A stretch of 19,716 bases of DNA. Source: Clostridiales bacterium (GTDB lineage Bacteria; Bacillota; Clostridia; Lachnospirales; UBA12420). Where the stretch lies: assembly GCA_003452395.1 (NCBI GenBank), contig DMOI01000039.1, positions 1-19,716 on the forward strand, read 5' to 3'. Under the pieces are notes generated by a model that was not told where the DNA came from, made no database searches, and worked only from the letters and a program-made list of their open reading frames with translations. The position numbers and the translations under genes were made by a program. This document shows, piece by piece, positions 1 through 7,949 of this stretch (its first letter is position 1; the number at the start of each line of letters is the position of its first letter).

Positions 1-21
1 CATTTTTTTACACAATTTATA

Positions 22-50
22 TTGTAATTTTATTTTTTTTCCTATATAAT
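22..50 (+). promoter_or_regulatory. Sigma-A-type promoter for the 205-aa gene
   Basis: A -35 box TTGTAA (22-27) and a perfect -10 box TATAAT (45-50) are separated by 17 bp. Transcription would start near 57, leaving a leader of about 70 nt before the ATG at 127. The leader holds a small hairpin, AATTTAC (67-73) pairing with GTAAATT (80-86) across a T6 loop. The same TTGTAA-17-TATAAT arrangement is seen upstream of the atp operon. Confidence 0.65.
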
Positions 51-126
51 TATAGTAATAACTTTAAATTTACTTTTTTGTAAATTGCGAGTTATACATT
101 GTAAACTGAGTAAGGGAGATGTTTAT

Positions 127-744
127 ATGTTTTCATTATTTAAAAAATTTGATAGACCAAAAACTGTTGATAAACAAGATGACGAACTTTTAGAACTAAT
201 TTCTAGAAATACGGAACTAAATAAAAAATTACATACTATTACAACCAGTGTAATAAATATAGAAAATGCAAGAGATTTTGTGGAGCATTTCGAAACATAT
301 TTAGGCGTTCCTTTGTCGTCAAATGATTTAATAGATGTTGCTCCTACAAAAAAATTCAAGCATAAAGCTTACAAATATATATTCTCTCATCATGAGTTTT
401 CTACGTTTATTGATACTTATGACGAAGTCATACAAAGACTAACAGCATTAAAGCCAAAGATGGCTGATATGATGAATAGGGAGGTAGCTATTTTTCATGA
501 TTATGATAACGAAGTTGGAGCAGTCAAAATGACCTTAAACAAGTTTTGGGGTCTTTTCCCTAAAATACTTGATATTTTAGATGCTGAACTTCATCACGAT
601 TTACTTATAGTATCTCTAAGTTTTAGTTTTGGAATTTGTGTAGAAATAGAAGGACTTGATTATTCTATGACTGTATGGGGACTTGACGACCAACCTCACG
701 TACATAAGCATGTTACAATAAAAGAAAATCGTTTAGATATTTAA
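127..744 (+). CDS. Hypothetical 205-aa soluble protein
   Basis: I do not recognise this protein. The ATG at 127 is chosen over an upstream in-frame TTG at 85 because GGGAG (114-118) lies 8 nt before it. The product begins MFSLFKKFDR, has no signal peptide or clear membrane segment, and has a charged, probably helical N-terminal half (repeated Leu/Glu/Asn, residues 15-60). The middle is rich in aromatic and His residues. The C-terminal part, around FSFGICVEIEGLDYSMTVWG, looks beta-rich and ends in a His-containing stretch (HVHKHV). It is the only plus-strand gene in the window, has its own promoter and a terminator just downstream, and is convergent with dgt. Codon use matches its neighbours, so there is no sign of recent transfer. 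Being a real gene is likely from length, promoter, ribosome site and terminator; its function is unknown. Confidence 0.75.
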   Translation: MFSLFKKFDRPKTVDKQDDELLELISRNTELNKKLHTITTSVINIENARDFVEHFETYLGVPLSSNDLIDVAPTKKFKHKAYKYIFSHHEFSTFIDTYDEVIQRLTALKPKMADMMNREVAIFHDYDNEVGAVKMTLNKFWGLFPKILDILDAELHHDLLIVSLSFSFGICVEIEGLDYSMTVWGLDDQPHVHKHVTIKENRLDI

Positions 745-759
745 TAATTTAAATTTTAT

Positions 760-805
760 AAGCATCTCTTCCAATTTATTTGAAAGATGTGCTTATTTTA
801 ATTTT
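760..805 (+). terminator. Intrinsic terminator after the 205-aa gene
   Basis: Bases 760-770 pair with 784-794 in a stem of about 11 positions with one mismatch and one G-U pair, followed by the T-rich run ATTTTAATTTT (795-805). It lies 15 nt after the stop codon at 744 and between two convergent genes. It may also help end dgt transcription, but the T-tract on that side (ATAAAATTT) is weaker. Confidence 0.6.
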
Positions 806-814
806 GCATATATA

Positions 815-1825
815 TTAATATACATCCCATGGTCTTGGTAAAAAATATTCACTAAACTTTTTAAGTGCATACCTATCAGTCATACCTGCAATATAATCGC
901 AAACCATACGTTCTCTAGTCATGCTATGCTTTTTTAGTATTGCTTCAAAATGTTTTTCTACCTCGCTTGAATCTTCCATATAATAATCAAACAAACTCGT
1001 TATCAAGTTTTTAGCTTTTTTTACCCCCATAGTTACCTTAGACCCTATATATACATTCTCAAATAAATATTTTCTAATACCATATGTAGCAGTCTTTATT
1101 TCTGGACTCATAATTATATCTGAATTGGCTTGGCTATTCGTAACAATATCATATACCATAGTATGTATTCTTTTCCCCTTGCTTTTTCCGAGAATATCTA
1201 TATATTCTTTTGGTAAGTCTTCTGCCGTTATTATATTTGCTCTTACCGCATCTTCTATGTCATGATTTACATATGCTATTTTATCAGAAATCTGAACTAT
1301 CTTACCCTCTAGTGTAGATGGATTCCCTTTGGTTTGATGATTGAGTATTCCATCAAGCACTTCATATGTAAGGTTTATCCCCTTACCATCCCTTTCTAAA
1401 ACATCAGCTGTTCTTACACTCTGTTCATTGTGCTTAAACCCAAACGAGCACCTTTCTGCAAGAATGTGTTCACCAATATGACCAAAAGGAGTATGCCCAA
1501 GGTCGTGCCCAAGCGCTATAGCTTCTGTCAAATCAACATTTAACCTTAGTGCATTTGCGATACTACAAGCTATTTGTTTTACCTCCATAGTGTGAAGTAA
1601 TCTATTTCTATAATGATCCCCTTCAGGCATTATAAATACCTGGGTCTTGTACATTAGCCTTCTAAACGACTTACTATGTATTATCCTATCCCTATCTCTC
1701 TGAAACACAGTACGCATTTCACATTTTTCTTCCTCAATTTTTCTACCCTTGCTATCTGCACTATGTGCCGCATATTCACTTAGGTTTTTAAACTCATTTT
1801 GTTCTTGCATTTCCCTGATAAGCAT
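815..1825 (-). CDS. dgt: dGTPase-like HD-domain triphosphohydrolase
   Basis: Predicted deoxyguanosinetriphosphate triphosphohydrolase-like protein of 336 aa. The family hydrolyses dNTPs to the deoxynucleoside plus tripolyphosphate in the cytoplasm, affecting dNTP pool balance. Visible are the HD metal-site motifs: RLLHTMEV (first His, near residue 78) and GHDLGHTPFGH (the HD pair and following His, near residues 107-117). The N-terminal stretch RDRDRIIHSKSFRRL is typical of this family. A later Asp, in KIAYVNHDIEDA, fits the fourth metal ligand. Length suits the shorter bacterial dGTPase-like group. The ATG follows an AGGAGGGG site by about 7 nt. It lies 16 nt downstream of recN on the same strand, so the two are probably co-transcribed. 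Family assignment is secure; whether dGTP is the preferred substrate cannot be told from sequence. Confidence 0.93.
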   Translation of the reverse strand: MLIREMQEQNEFKNLSEYAAHSADSKGRKIEEEKCEMRTVFQRDRDRIIHSKSFRRLMYKTQVFIMPEGDHYRNRLLHTMEVKQIACSIANALRLNVDLTEAIALGHDLGHTPFGHIGEHILAERCSFGFKHNEQSVRTADVLERDGKGINLTYEVLDGILNHQTKGNPSTLEGKIVQISDKIAYVNHDIEDAVRANIITAEDLPKEYIDILGKSKGKRIHTMVYDIVTNSQANSDIIMSPEIKTATYGIRKYLFENVYIGSKVTMGVKKAKNLITSLFDYYMEDSSEVEKHFEAILKKHSMTRERMVCDYIAGMTDRYALKKFSEYFLPRPWDVY

Positions 1826-1841
1826 AAAATACCCCTCCTAA

Positions 1842-3527
1842 TCAAGCCAAACTCAATTTCACTTTACTCGCCATTTCCTTCATTTCCTCTGCATGTTTTA
1901 TTGTAATCTCCGTAGTTTCTGCTCCTGTTATAAGCCTTGCTAATTCATTAATTGTATCTTCCTTATTTAATACCTCTATATTCGTTACCGTCTTATCATT
2001 TTCCGTCTCTTTATTTATCTTATAATGATAATCTGCCATTGCAGCTATTTGTGGTAAGTGAGTTATGCATATTAGCTGGTGTGCTATAGATAATAATGCC
2101 ATCTTTTCAGCTACTTTTTGTGCTGTGTATCCACTTATCCCAGTATCTATCTCGTCAAATATAAGAGTTTCTATATTATCTGTATCAGCGAGTACCGTTT
2201 TTATCGCGAGCATTACTCTCGACATCTCTCCACCTGAAGCTATCTTGTCAAGTGACTTTACTTTCTCACCCTTGTTTGCTGAGAACAGAAATTCCACTTC
2301 ATCATATCCATTTTTATCAAAATTTTGTTTTCTATTAAAATCAATCTCAAATCTTACATTTTTCATTTCTAAATCATTTAATATTTGCTCTATCTTTTCT
2401 TTTATCTTTGCTGCACTTTGTTTTCTTTTACTAGATATTTGTTCACATAACTCTCGTATTTCTTCTTCTATTTTTATTTGTTCTTGTTTTAGTTTCGCAA
2501 TGTTTTCTTCACTGCCAGCTATAAAATCAAGTTCATTTTGTATCCTTTCATTATATAGGAGTATTTGAGCTATACTCGAGCCATATTTTCTTTTTAAATT
2601 ATATATCGTATCTAGTCTTCTCTCTACTTTGTTAGTAGCCTCTGGACTATGCTCTATGTTTTCAGCATAATCCCTAACATTACTTGCTACCTCTTCCATC
2701 TGTATATATGCTTCTTTTAGCATAATATGAAATTCATTTATCTTCTCGTCTATAGATGAGAGATACTCAAGTTCTGAAATGCACTTGCCTGCCTGATCGA
2801 TAACTGAAGGCTCATCATATAATATTTTATAAACCTTACCTATACCCTTCATCAACTTTTCCGAGCTTGCTAGTATTTTTCTCTTTTCATTTAACTCTTC
2901 CTCTTCATTTTCGAGTAAACTTGCTGCAGTTATCTCATCTATCTGATATTTTAACAAATCTATTTTTCTTTCTCGGTCTATATCATTCCCTATTAATAAA
3001 CTTAACTCTTTTTTTATCTCTATATATTTATCACAATATACTACTAACTTTTCTTTTACCCCAGCCGTTTCTTTTTCACAAAACTGATCTAATATATCTA
3101 TATGTCTTTTAACATTCATAAGTGATTGATGTTCATGTTGTCCATGCACATCAATTAGATAATCAGTCATACCTTGTAGCATGCTAACTGTGGTAGTCTC
3201 ACCATTTATCTTACATATGTTTTTACCACCGTCTAACAGTTTTCTAGACACTAAAAGTTCATTGTTCTCAATTTTGATACCAAACAATGTCTCTAGCTCA
3301 CAAATCATACTTTCTTTCACTTGAAACATAAGCTCCACATACCCGTACTCACAACCCTGTCGTATCAAGTCTTTATTTACACGACCACCAAGCCCAAAAT
3401 TAATAGAGTTAATTATTATAGACTTACCAACTCCTGTCTCACCAGTAAGTATATTAAGACCATCATTTAATTCAAGGGAAAGTTCCTCTATAAGTGCAAT
3501 ATTCTTTATGTTGATATACGAAAGCAT
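1842..3527 (-). CDS. recN: DNA repair protein RecN
   Basis: SMC-like ATPase of 561 aa that acts early in double-strand-break repair by binding and tethering DNA ends. Visible: Walker A GETGVGKS at residues 29-36, a central coiled-coil region rich in Glu/Lys/Leu (roughly 155-370), the ABC signature ASGGEMSR (near 440) and Walker B ETLIFDEIDTGISG (near 465-478), followed by the ICITHLPQIAA switch region. Length is normal for RecN. The start is set at the ATG at 3527 (MLSYINIKN) because AGAGGTGA lies 7-8 nt upstream; an in-frame start seven codons earlier would leave the ribosome site inside the gene. It is the first gene of a pair with dgt. Its leader of over 200 nt contains the palindromic element at 3571-3705. 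No SOS box was identified. Confidence 0.96.
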   Translation of the reverse strand: MLSYINIKNIALIEELSLELNDGLNILTGETGVGKSIIINSINFGLGGRVNKDLIRQGCEYGYVELMFQVKESMICELETLFGIKIENNELLVSRKLLDGGKNICKINGETTTVSMLQGMTDYLIDVHGQHEHQSLMNVKRHIDILDQFCEKETAGVKEKLVVYCDKYIEIKKELSLLIGNDIDRERKIDLLKYQIDEITAASLLENEEEELNEKRKILASSEKLMKGIGKVYKILYDEPSVIDQAGKCISELEYLSSIDEKINEFHIMLKEAYIQMEEVASNVRDYAENIEHSPEATNKVERRLDTIYNLKRKYGSSIAQILLYNERIQNELDFIAGSEENIAKLKQEQIKIEEEIRELCEQISSKRKQSAAKIKEKIEQILNDLEMKNVRFEIDFNRKQNFDKNGYDEVEFLFSANKGEKVKSLDKIASGGEMSRVMLAIKTVLADTDNIETLIFDEIDTGISGYTAQKVAEKMALLSIAHQLICITHLPQIAAMADYHYKINKETENDKTVTNIEVLNKEDTINELARLITGAETTEITIKHAEEMKEMASKVKLSLA

Positions 3528-3570
3528 TAAATAGTCACCTCTTGTCAAAGTACAGAGTACAAAATAAAAT

Positions 3571-3705
3571 CATTCGTTCCTCACGAATCGCTCCGCTCAT
3601 TGTCATTCCGAGGAGGGCGTTCTTCCCGACGTAGGAATCTGTTTTTTATTTTAAAACATTAAGTACAGATTGCCACGTCACAAAAAACGTTCCTCGCGAT
3701 GACAA
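3571..3705. repeat. Palindromic intergenic repeat (REP/MITE-like)
   Basis: An imperfect inverted repeat of about 40 bp per arm: 3600-3642 (TTGTCATTCCGAGGA... ending GGAATCTGT) against 3664-3705 (ACAGATTGCCACGTC... ending CGCGATGACAA), with a ~21-bp A/T-rich loop. A flanking stretch, CGTTCCTCACGA at 3575, is an 11-of-12 match to CGTTCCTCGCGA in the right arm. The element is much richer in G+C than its surroundings. Similar 'TCATTnCGAG...GGAATCT' palindromes are known as mobile-looking intergenic repeats in many bacteria. It carries no gene. Given the recN promoter at 3778-3806 it would be transcribed in the recN leader and could fold into a long hairpin. Confidence 0.75.
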
Positions 3706-3777
3706 AACTGGAGGACTTTCCTATTATTGTACAAAATTCAAAGTTGAATCTTATACTTTCTTCTTTATTCTTGCTTT

Positions 3778-3806
3778 ATAATACCATAAACACTAAAAAA
3801 TTGCAA
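3778..3806 (-). promoter_or_regulatory. Probable recN-dgt promoter
   Basis: On the minus strand, TTGCAA (3801-3806) is followed after 17 bp by TATTAT (3778-3783), with an extended -10 TGG just before it. The -35 box lies within the stem of the terminator of the preceding gene. A transcript from here would have a leader of more than 200 nt including the palindromic repeat. Confidence 0.5.
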
Positions 3807-3824
3807 CGCATGTTGCAATTTTTT
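3795..3824 (-). terminator. Bidirectional-looking intrinsic terminator
   Basis: A perfect 13-bp stem, AAAAAATTGCAAC (3795-3807) with GTTGCAATTTTTT (3812-3824), closed by the loop GCAT. It starts 6 nt after the stop codon of the 361-aa minus-strand gene and ends that transcript. The U-run is part of the stem, as in symmetrical terminators. Confidence 0.8.
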
Positions 3825-3830
3825 GTTATA

Positions 3831-4916
3831 CTATATTTTCGCATCTTGCTTACTTTGTATCTTAAATTTCTCCATTTCTTTCCTTGCCACTCTTGCTGGT
3901 TCTCCAATCATACCAAATGGATTTCCAAAAACACTTTTCTCAATATTATCCATCTTTCCAGTTCCTATCCCTACCCACATATCTACACCATTTTCTGTAT
4001 ATGTATTCTTTACTTCATCTAGAAAAGCTCCTTGTTCTCCATAAATAATTCCATGTACCTCATCTTGTTTATAATACCTAAATCTACATATTTCAGAAAG
4101 TTTATTGTTATTTTTAATATTTCTATTAAGTAAATTAGTTAAATTTTCTATTGCTTCATAATTTTTTATTAAAGTAGAATCTTTTCCATCCATTATAACA
4201 AAGTAAAAATTTGCATTTTTATTTATATTAAATCGTATATTGTTTTGCACGTAAAATTCTAATGATTGATCCAATACAACTGCTAATTGAACTAATTCAT
4301 ATATAATACTTTGCATGGTTGAAATCATTGGTTCATAGTTGTCAACATATTCATATAAAAGCTCTTTTAAGTATTCTAATTCATTTAGGTATCTTGTAGC
4401 ATGTTCATATTCATTATTTATAAGAATATTAGCATGTTCTTTACTTTCAAGAACACCAAAGGCCTCAACATAGACTATTTTCGTTTCATGAATCAAATCA
4501 TATATTTTATGTTTTAATTGTTCGTATATAAGTGAGTCCTCGACAAATAATTCATTAGTTGGTATATAGACATCTTTTTCTTTTATAAAATAAGATGTCT
4601 TATCTGTATTTAATAAATTTTTATTTGTTATATAAATATTATAGTCTTGATGACGTTCCAAGTGAATAGTTAAATTAATTACATATACTATTAGCTTCAT
4701 TAATTCATCAAAGCTTATAAGATGTTTTATATCATCTTTAATAAAACTTTCTTTTATAGTATAAAGAATTGTTGCGTTACTAACCACAGAATTAAGCGAT
4801 TTATTTACAAATAACCTCGCTTCTTTTTCATCATTAACTTTTCCATTCTCAGACTCATATATAATCTTTGTATCAGCCACTAATTTTTTTACCTCTTTTA
4901 AAAGCCTGTTATCCAT
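3831..4916 (-). CDS. Hypothetical 361-aa protein, mostly helical
   Basis: I do not recognise this protein. The ATG at 4916 is preceded by AGGAG (4926-4930) at suitable distance. The sequence is rich in Leu, Ile, Asn, Glu and Lys with few Pro, suggesting long helices. No signal peptide, membrane segment, Walker motif or Cys/His metal cluster is visible. Two similar-looking helical stretches, at about residues 1-90 and 130-220, both contain a K-I-(I/V)-Y segment (DTKIIYESENG and ETKIVYVEAFG), suggesting an internal duplication. The C-terminal ~110 residues look alpha/beta (FYFVIMDGKD, VHGIIYGEQGAF, DMWVGIGTG) and end in a charged tail. It is a single-gene unit with a consensus promoter and a strong terminator, lying between the atp operon and recN. 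Codon use matches its neighbours. Confidence 0.75.
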   Translation of the reverse strand: MDNRLLKEVKKLVADTKIIYESENGKVNDEKEARLFVNKSLNSVVSNATILYTIKESFIKDDIKHLISFDELMKLIVYVINLTIHLERHQDYNIYITNKNLLNTDKTSYFIKEKDVYIPTNELFVEDSLIYEQLKHKIYDLIHETKIVYVEAFGVLESKEHANILINNEYEHATRYLNELEYLKELLYEYVDNYEPMISTMQSIIYELVQLAVVLDQSLEFYVQNNIRFNINKNANFYFVIMDGKDSTLIKNYEAIENLTNLLNRNIKNNNKLSEICRFRYYKQDEVHGIIYGEQGAFLDEVKNTYTENGVDMWVGIGTGKMDNIEKSVFGNPFGMIGEPARVARKEMEKFKIQSKQDAKI

Positions 4917-4987
4917 AGTTATTCGCTCCTGTTAACTATATTTCATAATATAAATACATGTCAAATATAATTACTATTCGGTAAACC

Positions 4988-5016
4988 ATTTTACCATGTT
5001 TTTACATATTTGTCAA
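4988..5016 (-). promoter_or_regulatory. Consensus promoter of the 361-aa gene
   Basis: Minus-strand TTGACA (5011-5016), a 17-bp spacer and TAAAAT (4988-4993). Start of transcription would be near 4981, giving a leader of about 65 nt. The 6-bp inverted repeat GGTAAA-CCAT-TTTACC (4980-4995) overlaps the -10 box and could serve as an operator, though it is short enough to be chance. Confidence 0.7.
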
Positions 5017-5035
5017 TAATTTTGTAGTTTATTGC

Positions 5036-5069
5036 AAAAAAAAGAGAATAAATTTTTTATTTATTCTCT
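5036..5069 (-). terminator. Intrinsic terminator of the atp operon
   Basis: On the minus strand AGAGAATAAAT (5069-5059) pairs perfectly with ATTTATTCTCT (5053-5043) across an A5 loop, followed by seven U (5042-5036). The 11-bp stem includes the last codons and the TAA stop of atpC (5057-5059), so the coding end and the terminator overlap. Confidence 0.9.
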
Positions 5070-5464
5070 AAATTTTTTATCCTATTAATTGCCTTTTTAA
5101 GTGCAAATTCTGCACGGTCAAAGTCTATATCAGCATCTTTCATTTTCAATCTTTCTTCTGCTCTTTCTTTGGCTTGCTTTGCTCTTTCAAGATCAATTTC
5201 TTCAGGCCATTCTGCACTATCAGTCAGTATGCTAACTACACTGTTTTTTATTTCCATGAAGCCACCATTTAAAACTGCCTGTTTCTCCACATTTTCATTC
5301 TTTATTTTTAAGATGCCTACATCAAGTATAGTCGCAAGTGCCAAGTGATGTGGTAGAATACCCATTTCTCCAGTAACACTTTTTACTACTACCATATCCA
5401 CATCCCCATTATAAAAATCTCTATCCGGAGTTGATATTTGTAACCTAATCTTTTTATCACTCAT
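5057..5464 (-). CDS. atpC: ATP synthase F1 subunit epsilon
   Basis: Central-stalk epsilon subunit, 135 aa, which with gamma couples c-ring rotation to the catalytic head and can inhibit ATP hydrolysis. The N-terminal beta-sandwich is recognisable (LQISTPDRDFYNGDVDMVVV, then GEMGILPHHLALATIL), followed by the C-terminal two-helix region rich in Lys/Glu/Arg (ERAKQAKERAEERLK). The ATG at 5464 is preferred because GGGTGA lies 5 nt upstream; an in-frame GTG four codons earlier falls in that ribosome site and has none of its own. It is the last gene of the atp operon, 21 nt after atpD, and its stop lies inside the operon terminator. Confidence 0.96.
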   Translation of the reverse strand: MSDKKIRLQISTPDRDFYNGDVDMVVVKSVTGEMGILPHHLALATILDVGILKIKNENVEKQAVLNGGFMEIKNSVVSILTDSAEWPEEIDLERAKQAKERAEERLKMKDADIDFDRAEFALKKAINRIKNLENK

Positions 5465-5485
5465 ATTTTCACCCACTTTATAATA

Positions 5486-6883
5486 CTACATCTTCTTCGC
5501 TTTTTCTACTACTTCTTCTATCCTACCTACCATATAAAATGCTTGCTCAGGTAATTCATCATGTTTACCTTCAAGTATTTCCTTGAAACCTCTTATTGTT
5601 TCTTTTAATGGTACATATGCACCTTTCATAGCAGTAAATTGTTCCGCAACGTGTAAAGGTTGTGATAAGAATTTTTCTATTTTTCTTGCTCTAGTTACTG
5701 TAAGCTTATCTGCTTCTGATAATTCATCCATTCCAAGTATCGCGATAATGTCTTGTAGTTCTTTATATCTTTGAAGTATCTGTTGTACGTTACGTGCTAC
5801 ATCATAATGTTCCTGTCCAATCGATTCTGGTTCAAGTATTCTTGAAGTAGAGTCAAGTGGATCAATAGCTGGATATATACCTTTTTCAACTAGTGCTCTT
5901 GAAAGAACTGTTGTTGCATCAAGATGGGCAAAAGTTGTAGCTGGTGCTGGATCTGTCAAGTCATCAGCTGGCACATAAATCGCTTGAACTGATGTTATTG
6001 AGCCTGATTTTGTAGATGTTATTCTCTCTTGAAGTGCTCCTACTTCATTACCTAATGTCGGTTGATAACCAACGGCACTTGGCATACGTCCAAGTAGTGC
6101 CGAAACTTCTGAACCTGCTTGTACAAATCTGAATATATTATCTACAAATAACAACACATCTTGTTTACTTTTATCACGGAAGTATTCCGCCATAGTAAGC
6201 CCCGTAAGTGCTATTCTCATTCTTGCTCCAGGTGGCTCATTCATTTGTCCAAAAACAAGCGTCGTTTTATCTATAACCCCTGAGTCCTTCATTTCATGAT
6301 AAAGGTCATTTCCTTCTCTAGTTCTTTCTCCAACTCCAGCAAAAACAGAAAATCCACCGTGCTCTGTTGCTATGTTTCTAATAAGCTCTTGTATAAGAAC
6401 TGTTTTACCAACTCCAGCCCCACCGAATAGACCTATTTTACCACCCTTTTGATATGGACAAATCAAGTCAACAACCTTTATACCTGTTTCAAATATTTCT
6501 GTTTGAGTAGATTGTTCTTCAAAATCAGGTGCTTTTCTATGAATAGGCCAGTATTCGTCAGCCTCCACTGTGCCTTTATTATCTATAGCATCTCCCGTTA
6601 CGTTAAACAATCTTCCTAATGTCTTATTACCTACAGGAACTTTTATCGCGTCACCTGTGTCGTGCGCTTCCATACCTCTAACTAACCCATCTGTAGATCT
6701 CATAGCAATACATCTTACCACGTCATCCCCTACATGCTGAGCTACTTCTGCTACTATAGTCTTACCATCTTTGATTGGTATATTGATAGCATTATATAAA
6801 CTTGGAAGCTTATCTTTACCAAATTTTATATCCAGTACCGGACCTATTATCTGCGTTATCTTCCCTACACTTTTCTCTGACAT
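5486..6883 (-). CDS. atpD: ATP synthase F1 subunit beta
   Basis: Catalytic subunit of F1, 465 aa, the usual length. Walker A is GGAGVGKT (154-161), the catalytic glutamate is in GERTREG (Glu186), and LLFVDNIFRFVQAGSEVSALLGRMPSA carries Walker B and the family signature. The DELSEADKLTV segment, with the DELSE-type catch loop, is present. The ATG is preceded by AAAGGAGT at good distance. In the standard order atpD follows atpG directly; here a lipoprotein gene lies between them, ending 30 nt upstream. All key residues are intact. Confidence 0.98.
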   Translation of the reverse strand: MSEKSVGKITQIIGPVLDIKFGKDKLPSLYNAINIPIKDGKTIVAEVAQHVGDDVVRCIAMRSTDGLVRGMEAHDTGDAIKVPVGNKTLGRLFNVTGDAIDNKGTVEADEYWPIHRKAPDFEEQSTQTEIFETGIKVVDLICPYQKGGKIGLFGGAGVGKTVLIQELIRNIATEHGGFSVFAGVGERTREGNDLYHEMKDSGVIDKTTLVFGQMNEPPGARMRIALTGLTMAEYFRDKSKQDVLLFVDNIFRFVQAGSEVSALLGRMPSAVGYQPTLGNEVGALQERITSTKSGSITSVQAIYVPADDLTDPAPATTFAHLDATTVLSRALVEKGIYPAIDPLDSTSRILEPESIGQEHYDVARNVQQILQRYKELQDIIAILGMDELSEADKLTVTRARKIEKFLSQPLHVAEQFTAMKGAYVPLKETIRGFKEILEGKHDELPEQAFYMVGRIEEVVEKAKKM

Positions 6884-6913
6884 TCATTTCACTCCTTTTA
6901 GAATATAACATCT

Positions 6914-7921
6914 TCAATCCCAAACCATATGGAATCCGCCTACCCATCCTTCTTTACCATTATTAGTTTTAACTTTTGTCACACCATCTGATAAATCAAT
7001 AACTGTAAACTCATCATTTTTCTTAATTAAATCCACCAATTTTCCTTTTGTAGCTTTTTCAATCTCATCTTCCATCATTGGTGATCCATTAATTTCTAAA
7101 GCTCCATCTTTTGTATAAACTTTTATTTCAAATGGTGCTTTTAGTTTTTTACCTATTATTTGATTAGTTTCAACATATTCATTCTTATTTATATCATAGT
7201 ACTCTAATACTAAATTTTCATCAAACACTTCGTAATTTTCATGTAAATTTCCACCCCAGTAATATACCTTACCATCGCCTGATGTTGCTACTATACCTCT
7301 GCATTCACCAATCTTTTTAATTTTTTCATCTACGTATCTATATATGACAGAAACTCCACCACTTAAATAACCTTCATTTATGTAGAAATCAACGTATTTA
7401 TCATTTTTATCTACATCGATTATTCCTATCTCACTTATTTCCATTTCGTAACTTTCTTCTGTTGTTTTATGCACGATAGTATCATTACCCATTGTTAATT
7501 CACAATTTATAGGTGTACCATTATCTTGATTATTACTCAGACCTATTTTATATTTTAATGTTTCTATCTTACCATCACCATTAAAATCATAAGGTATTTC
7601 CCCTTCAGTATTATAATTTATACGCTGACCATCCGAAGTATATTTTTGTACACTTATTTCGTAAGGTAAGTTTTTTTCTATATGATTTTTTACAATATCA
7701 TACTTCTCTTTTCCTTCTTCGTTGAGCTTTCCATAATCATTAGTAGCTTCCTTATCTTCTGTTTCTATAGTTATATTTTCTTTTTTATTTTCAGCAACTT
7801 GCTTTTCCTGTGTTTGTGAAACATTTTCAGCTTCTTTTTCTCCTTGACATGCTACCAATACAGAAGTTATAGCTATAATTATAATAAAATTCAATACCTT
7901 TACTTTAAGTTTACTCAACAT
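6914..7921 (-). CDS. Lipoprotein with C-terminal SH3-like domain, within atp operon
   Basis: Predicted surface lipoprotein of 335 aa, function unknown. The N-terminus has a Lys-rich start, a hydrophobic core (VLNFIIIIAITSV) and the lipobox LVAC with lipidation Cys25. A Glu/Lys-rich linker follows (about 26-75). A middle region with calcium-loop-like DFNGDGKIETLKY and DVDKNDKYVDFY resembles FG-GAP/VCBS-like repeats. The C-terminal ~60 residues end VTKVKTNNGKEGWVGGFHMVWD, typical of bacterial SH3 (wall-binding) domains. The ATG at 7921 is chosen because AAGGGAG lies about 10 nt upstream and the signal peptide begins there; the open frame extends 14 codons further. It lies 28 nt after atpG and 30 nt before atpD on the same strand, so it must be transcribed with the ATP synthase. 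Its role there is unknown; wall or membrane anchoring is inference. Confidence 0.85.
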   Translation of the reverse strand: MLSKLKVKVLNFIIIIAITSVLVACQGEKEAENVSQTQEKQVAENKKENITIETEDKEATNDYGKLNEEGKEKYDIVKNHIEKNLPYEISVQKYTSDGQRINYNTEGEIPYDFNGDGKIETLKYKIGLSNNQDNGTPINCELTMGNDTIVHKTTEESYEMEISEIGIIDVDKNDKYVDFYINEGYLSGGVSVIYRYVDEKIKKIGECRGIVATSGDGKVYYWGGNLHENYEVFDENLVLEYYDINKNEYVETNQIIGKKLKAPFEIKVYTKDGALEINGSPMMEDEIEKATKGKLVDLIKKNDEFTVIDLSDGVTKVKTNNGKEGWVGGFHMVWD

Positions 7922-7949
7922 TAATTTCACACTCCCTTGACATACCTTC

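Noticed and set aside
2065..2568. Plus-strand open frame of 167 codons inside recN
   Set aside because: It lies antisense to conserved RecN motifs and has low-complexity Ser/Phe/Ile composition, typical of an antisense shadow.
3699..4044. Plus-strand open frames opposite the end of the 361-aa gene
   Set aside because: They overlap a terminator and the antisense strand of a better supported gene, with no ribosome site.
4935..4964. Second promoter-like pair TTGACA-18-TATAGT upstream of the 361-aa gene
   Set aside because: Its transcription start would fall inside the ribosome-binding site, leaving no usable leader. The pair at 4988-5016 is better placed.
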